A stretch of DNA of 64,000 bases from Leucobacter zeae (GCF_016758175.1 NZ_QYAB01000001.1:2025850-2089849), one strand, 5' to 3'. Counted from the first letter of the stretch, positions 20,442 to 28,224 are shown. The notes: generated from the sequence alone by a model not told the origin. Program-made: numbers and translations.

Positions 20442-20890
20442 GTCGCAGCTCCGGGCCCGCGGGGAGCATCGGGATCTTCCGAGGCGCGCGGGGCGTCGTC
20501 GACCGGGGCCCCGGTGCGCGAGGCGCCCCGGCGCTCGGGGACGACGTCGACCACGATCACGTCGTCGGAGACGCGCGCCGCATCGGGCCGCGCATCGGCG
20601 GCGTCAGATTCCCCGCGCACGAGCCGGAGCGGTTCCGGCGCGTCGGGCGCGCGGCCGCCGCCGTGCGCGACGGCGTTGCCCACCATGACCGCGAACCAGG
20701 GGAGCACGACCGAGCCGATGGCCGGCACCAGGATCCACCACCCGCGGAGCCAGAACAGCGAGACGACGCAGAGCACGCGCAGACTCATCGCGATGAAGTA
20801 CATGCGCATGCGGTGCGCGCGGTCCTCGGCGGGGTTCACTCCGACCGATGTCACGCTGTAGCTCGCCCCAGCAGCTGTCTCCCTGGCCAT
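20438..20890 (-). CDS. DUF3099 family membrane protein
   Basis: 150 residues. Two closely spaced membrane helices (FIAMSLRVLCVVSLFWLRGW and ILVPAIGSVVLPWFAVMVGN) follow a short cytoplasmic start, and a long acidic, proline/alanine-rich tail forms the second half. Matches the actinobacterial DUF3099 family, with no known function. First gene of the operon with the small cysteine protein, SURF1 and the cutinase-like lipoprotein; divergent from fabG. Confidence 0.82.
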   Translation of the reverse strand: MARETAAGASYSVTSVGVNPAEDRAHRMRMYFIAMSLRVLCVVSLFWLRGWWILVPAIGSVVLPWFAVMVGNAVAHGGGRAPDAPEPLRLVRGESDAADARPDAARVSDDVIVVDVVPERRGASRTGAPVDDAPRASEDPDAPRGPGAAT

Positions 20891-20927
20891 GCGCCCCTTC
20901 GTTCGTACTCCACCAGCCTACGCCGTC

Positions 20928-20933
20928 TAGTCT
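20928..20933 (+). promoter_or_regulatory. Candidate -10 of fabG
   Basis: TAGTCT 32 nt before the fabG ATG, in the 75-bp divergent spacer. The leader has AAGGGA as ribosome site. Confidence 0.35.
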
Positions 20934-20965
20934 GGAACCTGCTGACACGACCGAAAGGGATCATC

Positions 20966-21679
20966 ATGACCACCTCGCGCACCGTTCTCGTCACCGGCGG
21001 AAACCGCGGCATCGGCTACGCCATCGCCGAGCGCATGATCGCGGACGGCCACCGGGTCGCCGTGACCTCCCGCTCCGGCGACGGCGGGCCCGAGGGCGCG
21101 CTCACCGTGCGCGCCGACGTCGGCGACGCCGCGTCCATCGACGCCGCCTTCTCCGAGATCGAGGCGCAGCTCGGCCCCGTCGAGGTCGTCGTCGCGAACG
21201 CCGGCATCACGAAGGACACCCTGCTGCTCCGCATGACGGAGGAGGAGTTCACGAGCGTCATCGACACGAATCTGACGGGGACCTTCCGCGTGGTCAAGCG
21301 GGCGGCGAAGGGCCTGCTCAAGGGCCGATTCGGCCGCGTCATCCTGATCTCGAGCGTCGTCGGCCTGTACGGCGGCCCCGGTCAGATCAACTACTCGTCC
21401 TCGAAGGCGGCCCTCGTCGGCTTCTCCCGCTCGCTCACGCGCGAGCTCGGCAGTCGCGGCATCACCGCGAACGTCATCGCCCCCGGGTTCATCGAGACCG
21501 ACATGACCGCTGCGCTGCCCGAGGCGCAGCAGCAGCAGTACCTCGGGTCGATCCCGGCCGGGCGCTTCGGCCAGGTCGCCGAGATCGCCGGCGCCGCGTC
21601 CTTCCTCGCAGGCGACGACGCGGCGTACATCTCGGGCGCGGTCATCCCGGTCGACGGCGGCCTCGGCATGGGGCACTGA
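20966..21679 (+). CDS. fabG: 3-oxoacyl-[acyl-carrier-protein] reductase
   Basis: NADPH-dependent reduction of 3-oxoacyl-ACP in fatty acid elongation. 237 residues, classical SDR: GGNRGIGYAIA for the cofactor, VVANAGIT, the catalytic serine in ILISSVVG, and YSSSKAAL with the Tyr-x3-Lys pair. The C-terminal VIPVDGGLGMGH is typical of FabG. Single gene ending at a hairpin terminator; it resembles mycobacterial MabA, but no inhA-like gene follows. Confidence 0.9.
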   Translation: MTTSRTVLVTGGNRGIGYAIAERMIADGHRVAVTSRSGDGGPEGALTVRADVGDAASIDAAFSEIEAQLGPVEVVVANAGITKDTLLLRMTEEEFTSVIDTNLTGTFRVVKRAAKGLLKGRFGRVILISSVVGLYGGPGQINYSSSKAALVGFSRSLTRELGSRGITANVIAPGFIETDMTAALPEAQQQQYLGSIPAGRFGQVAEIAGAASFLAGDDAAYISGAVIPVDGGLGMGH

Positions 21680-21707
21680 CGTCGCGGCTGAACCCGTGGT
21701 GCGAATC

Positions 21708-21737
21708 GGGGCGGGGGCCTTCCAGTGCCTCCGCCCC
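21708..21737 (+). terminator. fabG terminator
   Basis: 11-bp GC-rich stem (arms GGGGCGGGGGC and GCCTCCGCCCC, one G-T pair) with an 8-nt loop. It ends 6 bp before the -10 element of the next gene. Confidence 0.65.
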
Positions 21738-21743
21738 GCGTCG

Positions 21744-21756
21744 TAGCCTGGGGGCA
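21744..21756 (+). promoter_or_regulatory. Leaderless promoter of the isocitrate-lyase-family gene
   Basis: TAGCCT at 21744-21749, 6 nt before the ATG. The GGGGGC between them is too close to act as a ribosome site. Confidence 0.5.
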
Positions 21757-22565
21757 TGAACACGAACGAGCACCCCCGAAGCCACGCGCGCGTCGCCGTC
21801 GACGCGCAGACCCTCGCGGAGCTGTACGCCGCCCCGGAGATCCTCCGCGTCGTGAACGTCTGGGACCCGGTGAGCGCGCGCGTCGTCTCCGAGCTGCCCG
21901 GCACGCGCGCGATCGCGACGGCGGGGCACGCGATCGCCGCGAGCCACGGCTACGCCGACGGCGAGCAGATCCCGCTCGACCTCATGATCGCCGCGATCGA
22001 GCGCATCGTGCGTGCGACGAGCCTGCCGGTCACCGCCGATCTCGACGGTGGATACGAGGACGCGGGGGAGACCGTGCGACGCGCGATCGAGGTCGGCGTC
22101 TCCGGCGCGAACATCGAAGACCGCCTGCGCCCGATCGACGAGTCCGTGGCGGTCATGCGCGCGGCGATCGAGGCGGGCGAGCGCGCCGAGGTCTCCTTCG
22201 TGCTCAACGCGCGCACCGACGCCCTCGTGCGCGGCGGCGACCGATCGCGCGATGCGAGCCTGGCCGATGCGATCCAGCGCGGGCGCGCGTACCTCGAGGC
22301 CGGCGCCGCGTGCGTGTTCGTGCCCGGTGTCATCGATGCCGACGAGGCGCGCACGCTGGTGGAGGGGATCGGCGATCGGCGCGTCAGCGTCATCGGACTG
22401 CCCGGTGCGCTCTCCGCCGCGGAGTACGAGGCGCTCGGCATCGCCCGGATCTCCTACGGACCGATGCCGCAGAACGTGGCCCTCACGGCGCTCAAGCGGC
22501 TCGGGGAGTCGCTCCTCGACGACGGCGTGATCCCCGCGGGCACCGAGAAGCTCAACGACTTCTAG
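21756..22565 (+). CDS. Isocitrate lyase / PEP mutase family protein
   Basis: 269 residues, (beta/alpha)8 barrel of the PEP mutase/isocitrate lyase superfamily. The segments RVVNVWDPVSARVV, TADLDGGY (metal-binding Asp), GANIEDR and NARTDALVRGG are present. The KKCGH-type catalytic motif of true isocitrate lyases is absent, so it is probably a lyase or carboxy-PEP mutase-like enzyme of unknown substrate. Stands alone, converging on serB. Confidence 0.85.
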   Translation: MNTNEHPRSHARVAVDAQTLAELYAAPEILRVVNVWDPVSARVVSELPGTRAIATAGHAIAASHGYADGEQIPLDLMIAAIERIVRATSLPVTADLDGGYEDAGETVRRAIEVGVSGANIEDRLRPIDESVAVMRAAIEAGERAEVSFVLNARTDALVRGGDRSRDASLADAIQRGRAYLEAGAACVFVPGVIDADEARTLVEGIGDRRVSVIGLPGALSAAEYEALGIARISYGPMPQNVALTALKRLGESLLDDGVIPAGTEKLNDF

Positions 22566-22606
22566 AGTACCCGCGGACCGGGCGCCGGCACGGTCACGGC
22601 CCGGGC

Positions 22607-23254
22607 TCAGAGCCGATCGAGCATCGGGATCACGAAGGCGAGGTCGTCCTCGATCGACACGTCGGCGCGCTCCCGCACGACGGGCTTGCCGTTGAACGCG
22701 ACGCCGAGCGCCGCAACGGCCATCATCTCGAGGTCGTTCGCGCCGTCTCCGACCGCGACCGTCGCCGAGAGCGGGATCCCGCTCTCGGCGGCCCACTCGC
22801 GCAGCGCCGCGGCCTTCGCGGAGGCGTCGATGATCGGGCCGACCGTCCGCCCCGTGAGCGCGCCGTCGGCGACCTCGAGCCGGTTCGCCCGGCGGTAGTC
22901 GAGTCCGAGGTCCTCCGCGAGCGGATCCAGCACCTCGTGGAACCCGCCCGAGACCACGCCGACCCGGCCGCCGCGCTCGTGCACCGCCGCGATGAGCTCC
23001 CGGATGCCCGGCGTGAGCCGGATCCTGCCGACCGTCTCGGCGAACACCGACTCGGGCGTGCCCGCGAGCGTCGCGACGCGCTCGCGGAGGCTCTCCGCGA
23101 AGTCGAGCTCGCCGCGCATGGCGCGTTCCGTGACCTCGGCGACCTGCTCGCGGGTCCCGGCGGTGTCGGCGATCAGCTCGATCACCTCGTCCTGGATGGT
23201 GGTGGAGTCGCAATCGAGGACGACGAGCGGGCGCGTGCTGGCGGCGGAGTTCAC
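22607..23254 (-). CDS. serB: Phosphoserine phosphatase
   Basis: Last step of serine synthesis. 215 residues, HAD fold: VLDCDSTTIQDEV (nucleophile Asp), VVSGGFHEVL (motif II Ser), a lysine in DASAKAAAL, and VGDGANDLEMM (motif IV). The GTG start has GGGAGG just upstream. Lacks the N-terminal ACT domain seen in some actinobacterial SerB, so it is a short form. Divergent from the ABC ATPase gene. Confidence 0.92.
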   Translation of the reverse strand: MNSAASTRPLVVLDCDSTTIQDEVIELIADTAGTREQVAEVTERAMRGELDFAESLRERVATLAGTPESVFAETVGRIRLTPGIRELIAAVHERGGRVGVVSGGFHEVLDPLAEDLGLDYRRANRLEVADGALTGRTVGPIIDASAKAAALREWAAESGIPLSATVAVGDGANDLEMMAVAALGVAFNGKPVVRERADVSIEDDLAFVIPMLDRL

Positions 23255-23265
23255 GCCTCCCAGGA

Positions 23266-23279
23266 TAGGCTGGCACGCA
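23266..23279 (+). promoter_or_regulatory. Leaderless promoter of the lone ABC ATPase gene
   Basis: TAGGCT at 23266-23271, then 7 nt (GGCACGC), then ATG; no ribosome site. The promoter overlaps the 5' flank of divergent serB. Confidence 0.55.
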
Positions 23280-24064
23280 TGGTCAATGTGCTGCGCCTCG
23301 CCGATGTCTCATACGTGCGCGACGGCCGAGCGATTCTCGATGGAATCGACTGGGCCGTCGAAGATTCGGAGCGGTGGGTGATCCTCGGCCCCAACGGCGC
23401 AGGCAAGACCTCGCTCATGAAGCTCGCCACGGCGAACGACTTCCCGACCCGCGGCACCGTCGACGTGCTCGACCGGCGACTCGGGCGCGTCGACGTGTTC
23501 GAGCTGCGCAACCGGATCGGCTTCGTCTCCTCCGCCGGCGCCAGGCGCATCCCCGCGAGCGAGCTCGTCCGCGATGTCGTGCTCACCGCCGCCTACTCGG
23601 TGGAGGGCCGCTGGAACGAGCACTACGACTCGATCGACGTGCGCCAGGCCGAGCGCATCCTGGACGAGTGGGATCTCGGCGCGCTCGCAGATCACCGCTT
23701 CGGCACCCTCAGCGACGGGGAGCGCAAGCGCGCCATGATCGCACGCGCCGTGATGACCGATCCCGAGATGCTGCTCCTCGACGAGCCGAGCGCCAGCCTC
23801 GACCTCGGCGCGCGCGAGCGGCTGCTGCAGATGCTCTCGGGATTCGCCCGCTCGCCATACTCTCCGGCGATGGTGATGGTCACCCACCACGTCGAGGAGG
23901 TGCCGCCGGGATTCACCCACGCGCTCCTGATCCGCGACGGACGGATGCAGGCGGCAGGCCCCATCGCCGAGACGCTGACGGCCGAGAACCTCGAGGCGAC
24001 GTTCGGCATGCCGTTCGAACTGTCGGTGCGCGACGGCCGCTACGCCGCGGTCGCTCGCCCCTGA
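23279..24064 (+). CDS. ABC ATP-binding protein without nearby permease
   Basis: 261 residues, single ABC domain: Walker A GPNGAGKTSLM (about 38-48), signature LSDGERKRAMIARA (Asp in place of the second Gly), Walker B MLLLDEPSASLD and the switch histidine in MVTHHVEEVPPG. Resembles ModF/YlmA-like stand-alone ATPases. No membrane or substrate-binding partner lies within reach on either side, so what it energises is unknown. Confidence 0.88.
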   Translation: MVNVLRLADVSYVRDGRAILDGIDWAVEDSERWVILGPNGAGKTSLMKLATANDFPTRGTVDVLDRRLGRVDVFELRNRIGFVSSAGARRIPASELVRDVVLTAAYSVEGRWNEHYDSIDVRQAERILDEWDLGALADHRFGTLSDGERKRAMIARAVMTDPEMLLLDEPSASLDLGARERLLQMLSGFARSPYSPAMVMVTHHVEEVPPGFTHALLIRDGRMQAAGPIAETLTAENLEATFGMPFELSVRDGRYAAVARP

Positions 24065-24110
24065 CCCGTTCCGGTCCCGGCGCGGCACGGTCCCCGGAAT
24101 CTCGGTTTGC

Positions 24111-24119
24111 TGGTAAAGT
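24111..24119 (+). promoter_or_regulatory. Extended -10 promoter of rpmE2
   Basis: TGGTAAAGT gives a TGn extended -10 (TAAAGT at 24114-24119). A leader of about 80 nt follows. Confidence 0.45.
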
Positions 24120-24124
24120 AGATC

Positions 24125-24180
24125 CTTGGTGCGGCGAATGCCGCCGATCCCAAGTCCTCAGAGCGTGCTGCTACACGCTC
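24125..24180 (+). promoter_or_regulatory. Structured rpmE2 leader, possible L31 autoregulatory RNA
   Basis: Two hairpins precede the gene: CTTGG/CCAAG enclosing GCGGC/GCCGC (24125-24154) and GAGCGTG/CACGCTC (24161-24180). Ribosomal protein leaders for L31 have been described in actinobacteria; whether this is one is an inference from position and structure only. Confidence 0.4.
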
Positions 24181-24206
24181 ACCCCCAGGCACATTAAGGA
24201 ACACTC

Positions 24207-24455
24207 ATGAAGACCGACATCCACCCCGAGTACAACGCCATCGTGTTCCGCGATCTGGCTTCGGGCGAGACCTTCCTCACCCGTTCGACGCTCACCAGCG
24301 AGAAGACCATCGAGCTGGACGGTGAGACCTACCCCGTCATCGACGTCGAGATCTCGAGCGCATCGCACCCGTTCTACACGGGCAAGCAGCGCATCATGGA
24401 CTCGGCCGGTCGCGTCGAGAAGTTCAACCAGCGCTTCAAGGGCTTCGGCGCGTAA
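24207..24455 (+). CDS. rpmE2: 50S ribosomal protein L31 type B
   Basis: 82 residues with [16 protein letters not shown] at the N terminus, [12 protein letters not shown] and a [14 protein letters not shown] terminus. It contains no cysteine, so it is the zinc-independent (C-minus, type B) form that in other bacteria replaces zinc-binding L31 under zinc limitation. AAGGA precedes the ATG. No Zur-box-like palindrome is obvious in the leader. Ends at an excellent terminator. Confidence 0.95.
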   Translation: MKTDIHPEYNAIVFRDLASGETFLTRSTLTSEKTIELDGETYPVIDVEISSASHPFYTGKQRIMDSAGRVEKFNQRFKGFGA

Positions 24456-24472
24456 GCACGACCCTGCAACGC

Positions 24473-24510
24473 CGAAACGGGGCGGGACCGAACGGTCCCG
24501 CCCCGTTTCG
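24473..24510 (+). terminator. rpmE2 terminator
   Basis: Perfect 18-bp stem (left arm begins CGAAACGGGGCGGGACC) with a 2-nt AA centre. It may also serve the facing exonuclease gene. Confidence 0.85.
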
Positions 24511-24546
24511 CGTTTCCGCGGCGCGGCCCGGCGCTCGGACGCGCCG

Positions 24547-25248
24547 TCAGCGGCGCACCGGCCAGCGGCCGTCGGCCACGAAGGAGGGATCGCGCACGCG
24601 GCGCATGTAGCTCTGGAAGTCCGCGGCCTGCGCGGCGGCCCACGCGATCTGGGCGCGGTGCAGCTCGTCGAGCTCGCCGGGGATCACGTCGGCGTACTTC
24701 ACGGCGATCCGCTGGAGCACCCGGCCCGCGGCGATCGCATCGTCACCCGCGTCGTGGGCGTTGCCCAGGTCCACCCCGTGGTGCGCCGCGACGAGCTCGA
24801 GCGTGCGCTTCCCCTTGCGGTACCGGTCGAACTGCTTGTCGAGGAGCAGCGGGTCGATGACGGGGGAGAGCGTCTCGGGCAGCGGCACGCCGTGCCTGGC
24901 GGCCTCCGCCGCGAGCAGCGTCAGGTCGTACGGCGCGTTGTAGGCGACGATGGGGAAGCCGCGCTCGATCATCTCGAGCAGTTGATCCACGATCTGGCGT
25001 ACGCCGACCGCCGCGTCGATCCCGCTCGCGCGGGCGATCTCGGTGGTGATCCCGTGGACGCGGATCGCCGGTTCGGGGATCTCGACCCCCGGATCGAGCA
25101 GCCAGTCGTAGCGCTCGACGACCTCGCCGGCCGGGCCGAGCAGCGCGATCGTCGCGCTCACGATGCGGGAGCTCGAGGTGTCGATGCCCGTGGTCTCGGT
25201 GTCGAACACCGCGAGCCCGGAGGCCCAGAGGGGGAGGGGAGCGGTCAC
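24547..25248 (-). CDS. DEDDh 3'-5' exonuclease (DnaQ-like)
   Basis: 233 residues. RNase T/DnaQ-type exonuclease: ExoI AVFDTETTGID, ExoII VAYNAPYDLTLL, and ExoIII HDAGDDAIAAGRVL with the His/Asp pair. Annotated in relatives as exonuclease domain protein or DNA polymerase III epsilon-like. It lacks a polymerase-binding tail, so a repair or RNA-processing role is as likely as proofreading. The GTG start at 25248 has AAAGGA upstream. Confidence 0.88.
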   Translation of the reverse strand: MTAPLPLWASGLAVFDTETTGIDTSSSRIVSATIALLGPAGEVVERYDWLLDPGVEIPEPAIRVHGITTEIARASGIDAAVGVRQIVDQLLEMIERGFPIVAYNAPYDLTLLAAEAARHGVPLPETLSPVIDPLLLDKQFDRYRKGKRTLELVAAHHGVDLGNAHDAGDDAIAAGRVLQRIAVKYADVIPGELDELHRAQIAWAAAQAADFQSYMRRVRDPSFVADGRWPVRR

Positions 25249-25350
25249 AGCGGTCCTTTCGTCGTCTCTCGATGGTACCGAGTGGCGGTGTGCGGCCCGA
25301 CTTCCCGGAACGGGCGGAGCGCGGCGCAGCCGCCTGCCAGCCCGCCCGCA

Positions 25351-25364
25351 TAGGATCTTCGATG
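25351..25364 (+). promoter_or_regulatory. Leaderless promoter with GTG start (hydrolase operon)
   Basis: TAGGAT at 25351-25356, 7 nt before the GTG. The overlapping ATG at 25362 is followed at once by a stop, which supports the GTG. Confidence 0.5.
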
Positions 25365-26290
25365 TGACTCCTGCACCCGCGCCGCACTCCATCGCACCGG
25401 ACCTCCTCGTGCCGACCCTCGGCACCGAGACCCGCGCCTGGGCGTTCGGGGACCCCGACGGGCGTCCGCTGATCCTCGTCCATGGTTTCCGCGGGGACCA
25501 TCACGGCCTGCAGGGGATCGCCGAGAGCCTCGCAGCTGCGCTGCCCGGCGTGCGCGCGATCGTTCCGGACCTTCCCGGATTCGGCGCGAGCCCGGCGATC
25601 CCTGGCCGCACGCACGATCTCGACCTCTACGGCGAGTGGCTGCGCGCGTTCGCCGCGGGCATCGAGCCAGAAGGCTTCGCAGTGCTCGGGCATTCGTTCG
25701 GCTCGCTCGTCGTCGCGAACGCCATCGCGGGCGGTCTCGCGCCCGCGCGGACGATCCTCGTCAACCCCATCTCGGCGCCCGCGCTCGAGGGGCCGCAAGC
25801 CGCGCTCACGCGGCTCGCGATCGGCTACTACCGCGCCGCGGACCTGCTGCCGGAGCGCTCGGCCCGCGCGCTGCTCGGCAATCCACTCATCGTGCGCGTC
25901 ATGAGCGAGGTGATGGCGAAGACCGGCGATCCTGAACTGCGGTCATGGATCCACGGCCAGCACGCGAGCTACTTCAGCGTGTTCTCCGATGCCTCGACCC
26001 TCCTGCAGGCGTTCCGCGCATCGGTGTCGCACACCGTGGTCGAGTACGCGCCGACGTTCGACATGCCCGTGCTGCTGATCGCGGGGGATCGCGACGACAT
26101 CACGCCACTGGAGCGTCAGCTCGACCTGCACCATCGCCTCCTCGACTCCCGGCTCCGGATCGTCCCGGGCGTCGGTCACCTCGTCCATTACGAGGCAGTG
26201 CCAGACGCGGTCGCCTGCATCTCGGAGTTCGTCACCGACCCGCGCCCGGAAGGCGCCTCGCGCGCCAGGTCCGAGGAGGTCGCGGCGTGA
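25364..26290 (+). CDS. Alpha/beta hydrolase
   Basis: 308 residues. Alpha/beta-hydrolase fold with the oxyanion loop LVHGFRGDHHG, nucleophile elbow LGHSFGSL, acid in AGDRDDITP and histidine in GVGHLVHYE. Substrate unknown. First of three overlapping genes with the SpoU methyltransferase and the PAP2 phosphatase. Confidence 0.87.
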   Translation: MTPAPAPHSIAPDLLVPTLGTETRAWAFGDPDGRPLILVHGFRGDHHGLQGIAESLAAALPGVRAIVPDLPGFGASPAIPGRTHDLDLYGEWLRAFAAGIEPEGFAVLGHSFGSLVVANAIAGGLAPARTILVNPISAPALEGPQAALTRLAIGYYRAADLLPERSARALLGNPLIVRVMSEVMAKTGDPELRSWIHGQHASYFSVFSDASTLLQAFRASVSHTVVEYAPTFDMPVLLIAGDRDDITPLERQLDLHHRLLDSRLRIVPGVGHLVHYEAVPDAVACISEFVTDPRPEGASRARSEEVAA

Positions 26291-27111
26291 GGACGATCCG
26301 GATCGACGACCTCGACCTGCCCGAGCTCGCCGACTACACCCGCCTGACCGACGTCGCGCTCCGACGCGTGCTCGAGCCGGAGCAGGGGCTCTATCTCGCC
26401 GAGTCGCCGAAGGTGATCGAGCGCGCGCTGGGCGCCGGGCACCGTCCGCGCTCCGTGCTGCTGCTCGAGGAGTGGCTGCCGAAACTCGAACCGCTGCTGG
26501 CGGCGCACCCCGAAGCGCCCGTCTACGTGGGGGATTCCGCGCAGCTCGAGCGTCTGACGGGGTTCCATCTGCACCGCGGGGCGCTCGCCTCGATGCACCG
26601 CCCCGCGCCGCGGGATCCGGTCGAGCTGCTGCGCGCGTCGCGGCGGGTCGTCGTGCTCGAGGACCTGGCCGACCACACGAACGTGGGCGCGATCTTCCGC
26701 TCCGTCGCGGCGCTCGGAGCCGACGCGGTGCTGCTGTCGCCCGCGTGCGCGGACCCGCTCTACCGCCGCGCCGTGCGCGTGAGCATGGGCGCGGTGCTGC
26801 AGGTGCCGTGGGCGCGGCTTCCCGAATGGCGCGAGGCCGGTCCGATGCTGCGCGACGAGGGATTCGAGCTCGCCGCATTCGCACTGCGCGACGATGCACA
26901 GGATCTCGCCGAGTACGTCGACCGCCTTCCCGAGCGACTGGCCCTGATGTTCGGCACCGAGGGCACCGGCCTCAGCCGGCGCGCACTGGCCTCTGCGACG
27001 ACGTCCGTCGTGATCCCGATGGAGCACGGGGTCGACTCGCTGAACGTCTCGACCGCCGCGGCGCTCGCGCTGTGGGCGGTGCGCACCGCAGACGGCCGGG
27101 TGGGCGCGTGA
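26287..27111 (+). CDS. TrmH/SpoU-family RNA methyltransferase
   Basis: 274 residues. SPOUT 2'-O-methyltransferase with an N-terminal substrate-binding domain and knot motifs VVVLEDLADHTNVGAIFRS (motif 1), MFGTEGTGLS (motif 2) and VVIPMEHGVDSLNVSTAAAL (motif 3). Could modify rRNA or tRNA; the target is not predictable here. The GTG start overlaps the hydrolase stop as GTGA. Confidence 0.92.
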   Translation: MRTIRIDDLDLPELADYTRLTDVALRRVLEPEQGLYLAESPKVIERALGAGHRPRSVLLLEEWLPKLEPLLAAHPEAPVYVGDSAQLERLTGFHLHRGALASMHRPAPRDPVELLRASRRVVVLEDLADHTNVGAIFRSVAALGADAVLLSPACADPLYRRAVRVSMGAVLQVPWARLPEWREAGPMLRDEGFELAAFALRDDAQDLAEYVDRLPERLALMFGTEGTGLSRRALASATTSVVIPMEHGVDSLNVSTAAALALWAVRTADGRVGA

Positions 27112-27902
27112 TCGAGCTCCGCCACGGCGGGCGCCCGATGGCACTCTGGTCGCTGCTCTTCTGGGGAGCGGTGGGCGCCGGGTCGTACCTGCTCGGCGTC
27201 CAGAACGCGCTCGGCCAGCGCGCCGAGGACAGCGTGCTCGAGGCCGCGGACTTCACGACCTCGCCGCCCCCGCCGCTGAACCTCGTCTCGATCCCGTCGG
27301 TCGCGGTCGCGCTGCTCGCGGTCGGCGCGATCGCATTCTTCGCCCACGGCATCAAGCGCGCGCTCGTGGTCACCATCGTGCCTGCGCTCGCGATCGCGGC
27401 GTCCCAACTGCTGAAGCTCCGTCTGCTCTCGCGCCCCGAGCTCTTCGAACTCGACGCGCCCAACACGTTCCCGAGCGGGCATATGACCGTGTTCGCGGTG
27501 CTGACGGCGGCGTTGATCTGGGCGGTCCCGACCCGCACGCGCGCCTTCGTCGCGCTCGGGGGAGCGGTGCTCCTCTCCGCGGTCGGCTGGCAGCTGCTCG
27601 CGTACGGGTGGCACCGTCCGAGCGACGTGCTCGGCGGGATCTCACTGGGCACCGCCGCGTTCGCGCTCGCATGCCTCATCCGGCCCGCCCGATCCCGGGG
27701 GAGCGCAGCGCTCGCCCGCACCGCCTCGATCGGTCTGGTCGTGCTCGGCTGGGCATTCGTCGCGGCGGCCCTCGTGCTCGCGGCCCTCGCCGCAGGGCAG
27801 GGCAGCGCGCCGCTCATGCTGAGCGCCGGCCAGTTCGGCTGCATCGCGGCGGGCATGCTCTCGGCGCGAACGCTGTTCCGGCTGAGTTTCGGTCAGCCGT
27901 AG
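27108..27902 (+). CDS. PAP2-family membrane phosphatase
   Basis: 264 residues with about six membrane helices. PAP2 motifs: K-x6-RP in KLRLLSRPELF, PSGH in NTFPSGHMTVF, and the third motif GWHRPSDVLGG with the catalytic histidine. Probably a lipid or undecaprenyl-pyrophosphate phosphatase. The GTG overlaps the methyltransferase stop by 4 bp. The gene-free repeat region begins right after it. Confidence 0.88.
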   Translation: MIELRHGGRPMALWSLLFWGAVGAGSYLLGVQNALGQRAEDSVLEAADFTTSPPPPLNLVSIPSVAVALLAVGAIAFFAHGIKRALVVTIVPALAIAASQLLKLRLLSRPELFELDAPNTFPSGHMTVFAVLTAALIWAVPTRTRAFVALGGAVLLSAVGWQLLAYGWHRPSDVLGGISLGTAAFALACLIRPARSRGSAALARTASIGLVVLGWAFVAAALVLAALAAGQGSAPLMLSAGQFGCIAAGMLSARTLFRLSFGQP

Positions 27903-27972
27903 GGTTCGGCTGCGGCCTTCCCGCACCTGTCGAACGATGATCGCCCTGAAGCCACCGCTGCGGGCGTGGCTC

Positions 27973-28054
27973 TGCCGGATGTATGCGATCGGCCAGACAT
28001 ATGCTCATCCCACGGTGCAACGGCATATGTCTGGCCGATCGCATATATCCGGCA
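27973..28054. repeat. Extragenic 31-bp hairpin (element A)
   Basis: Inverted repeat with 31-nt arms (27973-28003 and 28024-28054), one mismatch that is a G-U in RNA, and a 20-nt loop. The core of the arm is TATGCGATCGGCCAGACATA. It is homologous to the hairpin at 54397-54462, with paired changes. Lies in the 376-bp spacer between the PAP2 gene and trpF. Confidence 0.8.
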
Positions 28055-28060
28055 GGCGCT

Positions 28061-28137
28061 CGAGCACCCGAGCACCCGAGCACCCGAGCACCCGAGCACC
28101 CGAGCACCCGAGCACCCGAGCACCCGAGCACCCGAGC
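28061..28137. repeat. Tandem array of 9 x CGAGCACC
   Basis: Nine perfect 8-bp units (28061-28132) and a partial tenth. The period is not a multiple of three, and no gene signal covers it, so it is a non-coding microsatellite-like array, likely variable between strains. Confidence 0.9.
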
Positions 28138-28224
28138 GATTATCGTGCACGCAACCCACCCGAAACCCGACTTGCCTGACACCTCACCCGCTCTCCACCC
28201 CGCTCCACAGCGTGCACGATAATC
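28138..28224. repeat. 15-bp inverted repeat upstream of trpF
   Basis: Perfect arms GATTATCGTGCACGC (28138-28152) and its complement (28210-28224) around a 57-nt loop. Each arm contains the self-complementary CGTGCACG. Either a long-loop hairpin or a pair of regulator half-sites 55-69 bp before the trpF start. Confidence 0.7.

Noticed and set aside
21756-22565. True isocitrate lyase (glyoxylate shunt)
   Set aside because: 269 residues is too short and the KKCGH catalytic motif is missing; only the superfamily can be claimed.
28061-28137. Possible CRISPR array
   Set aside because: Units are 8 bp, contiguous, without spacers, and there are no cas genes in the window.
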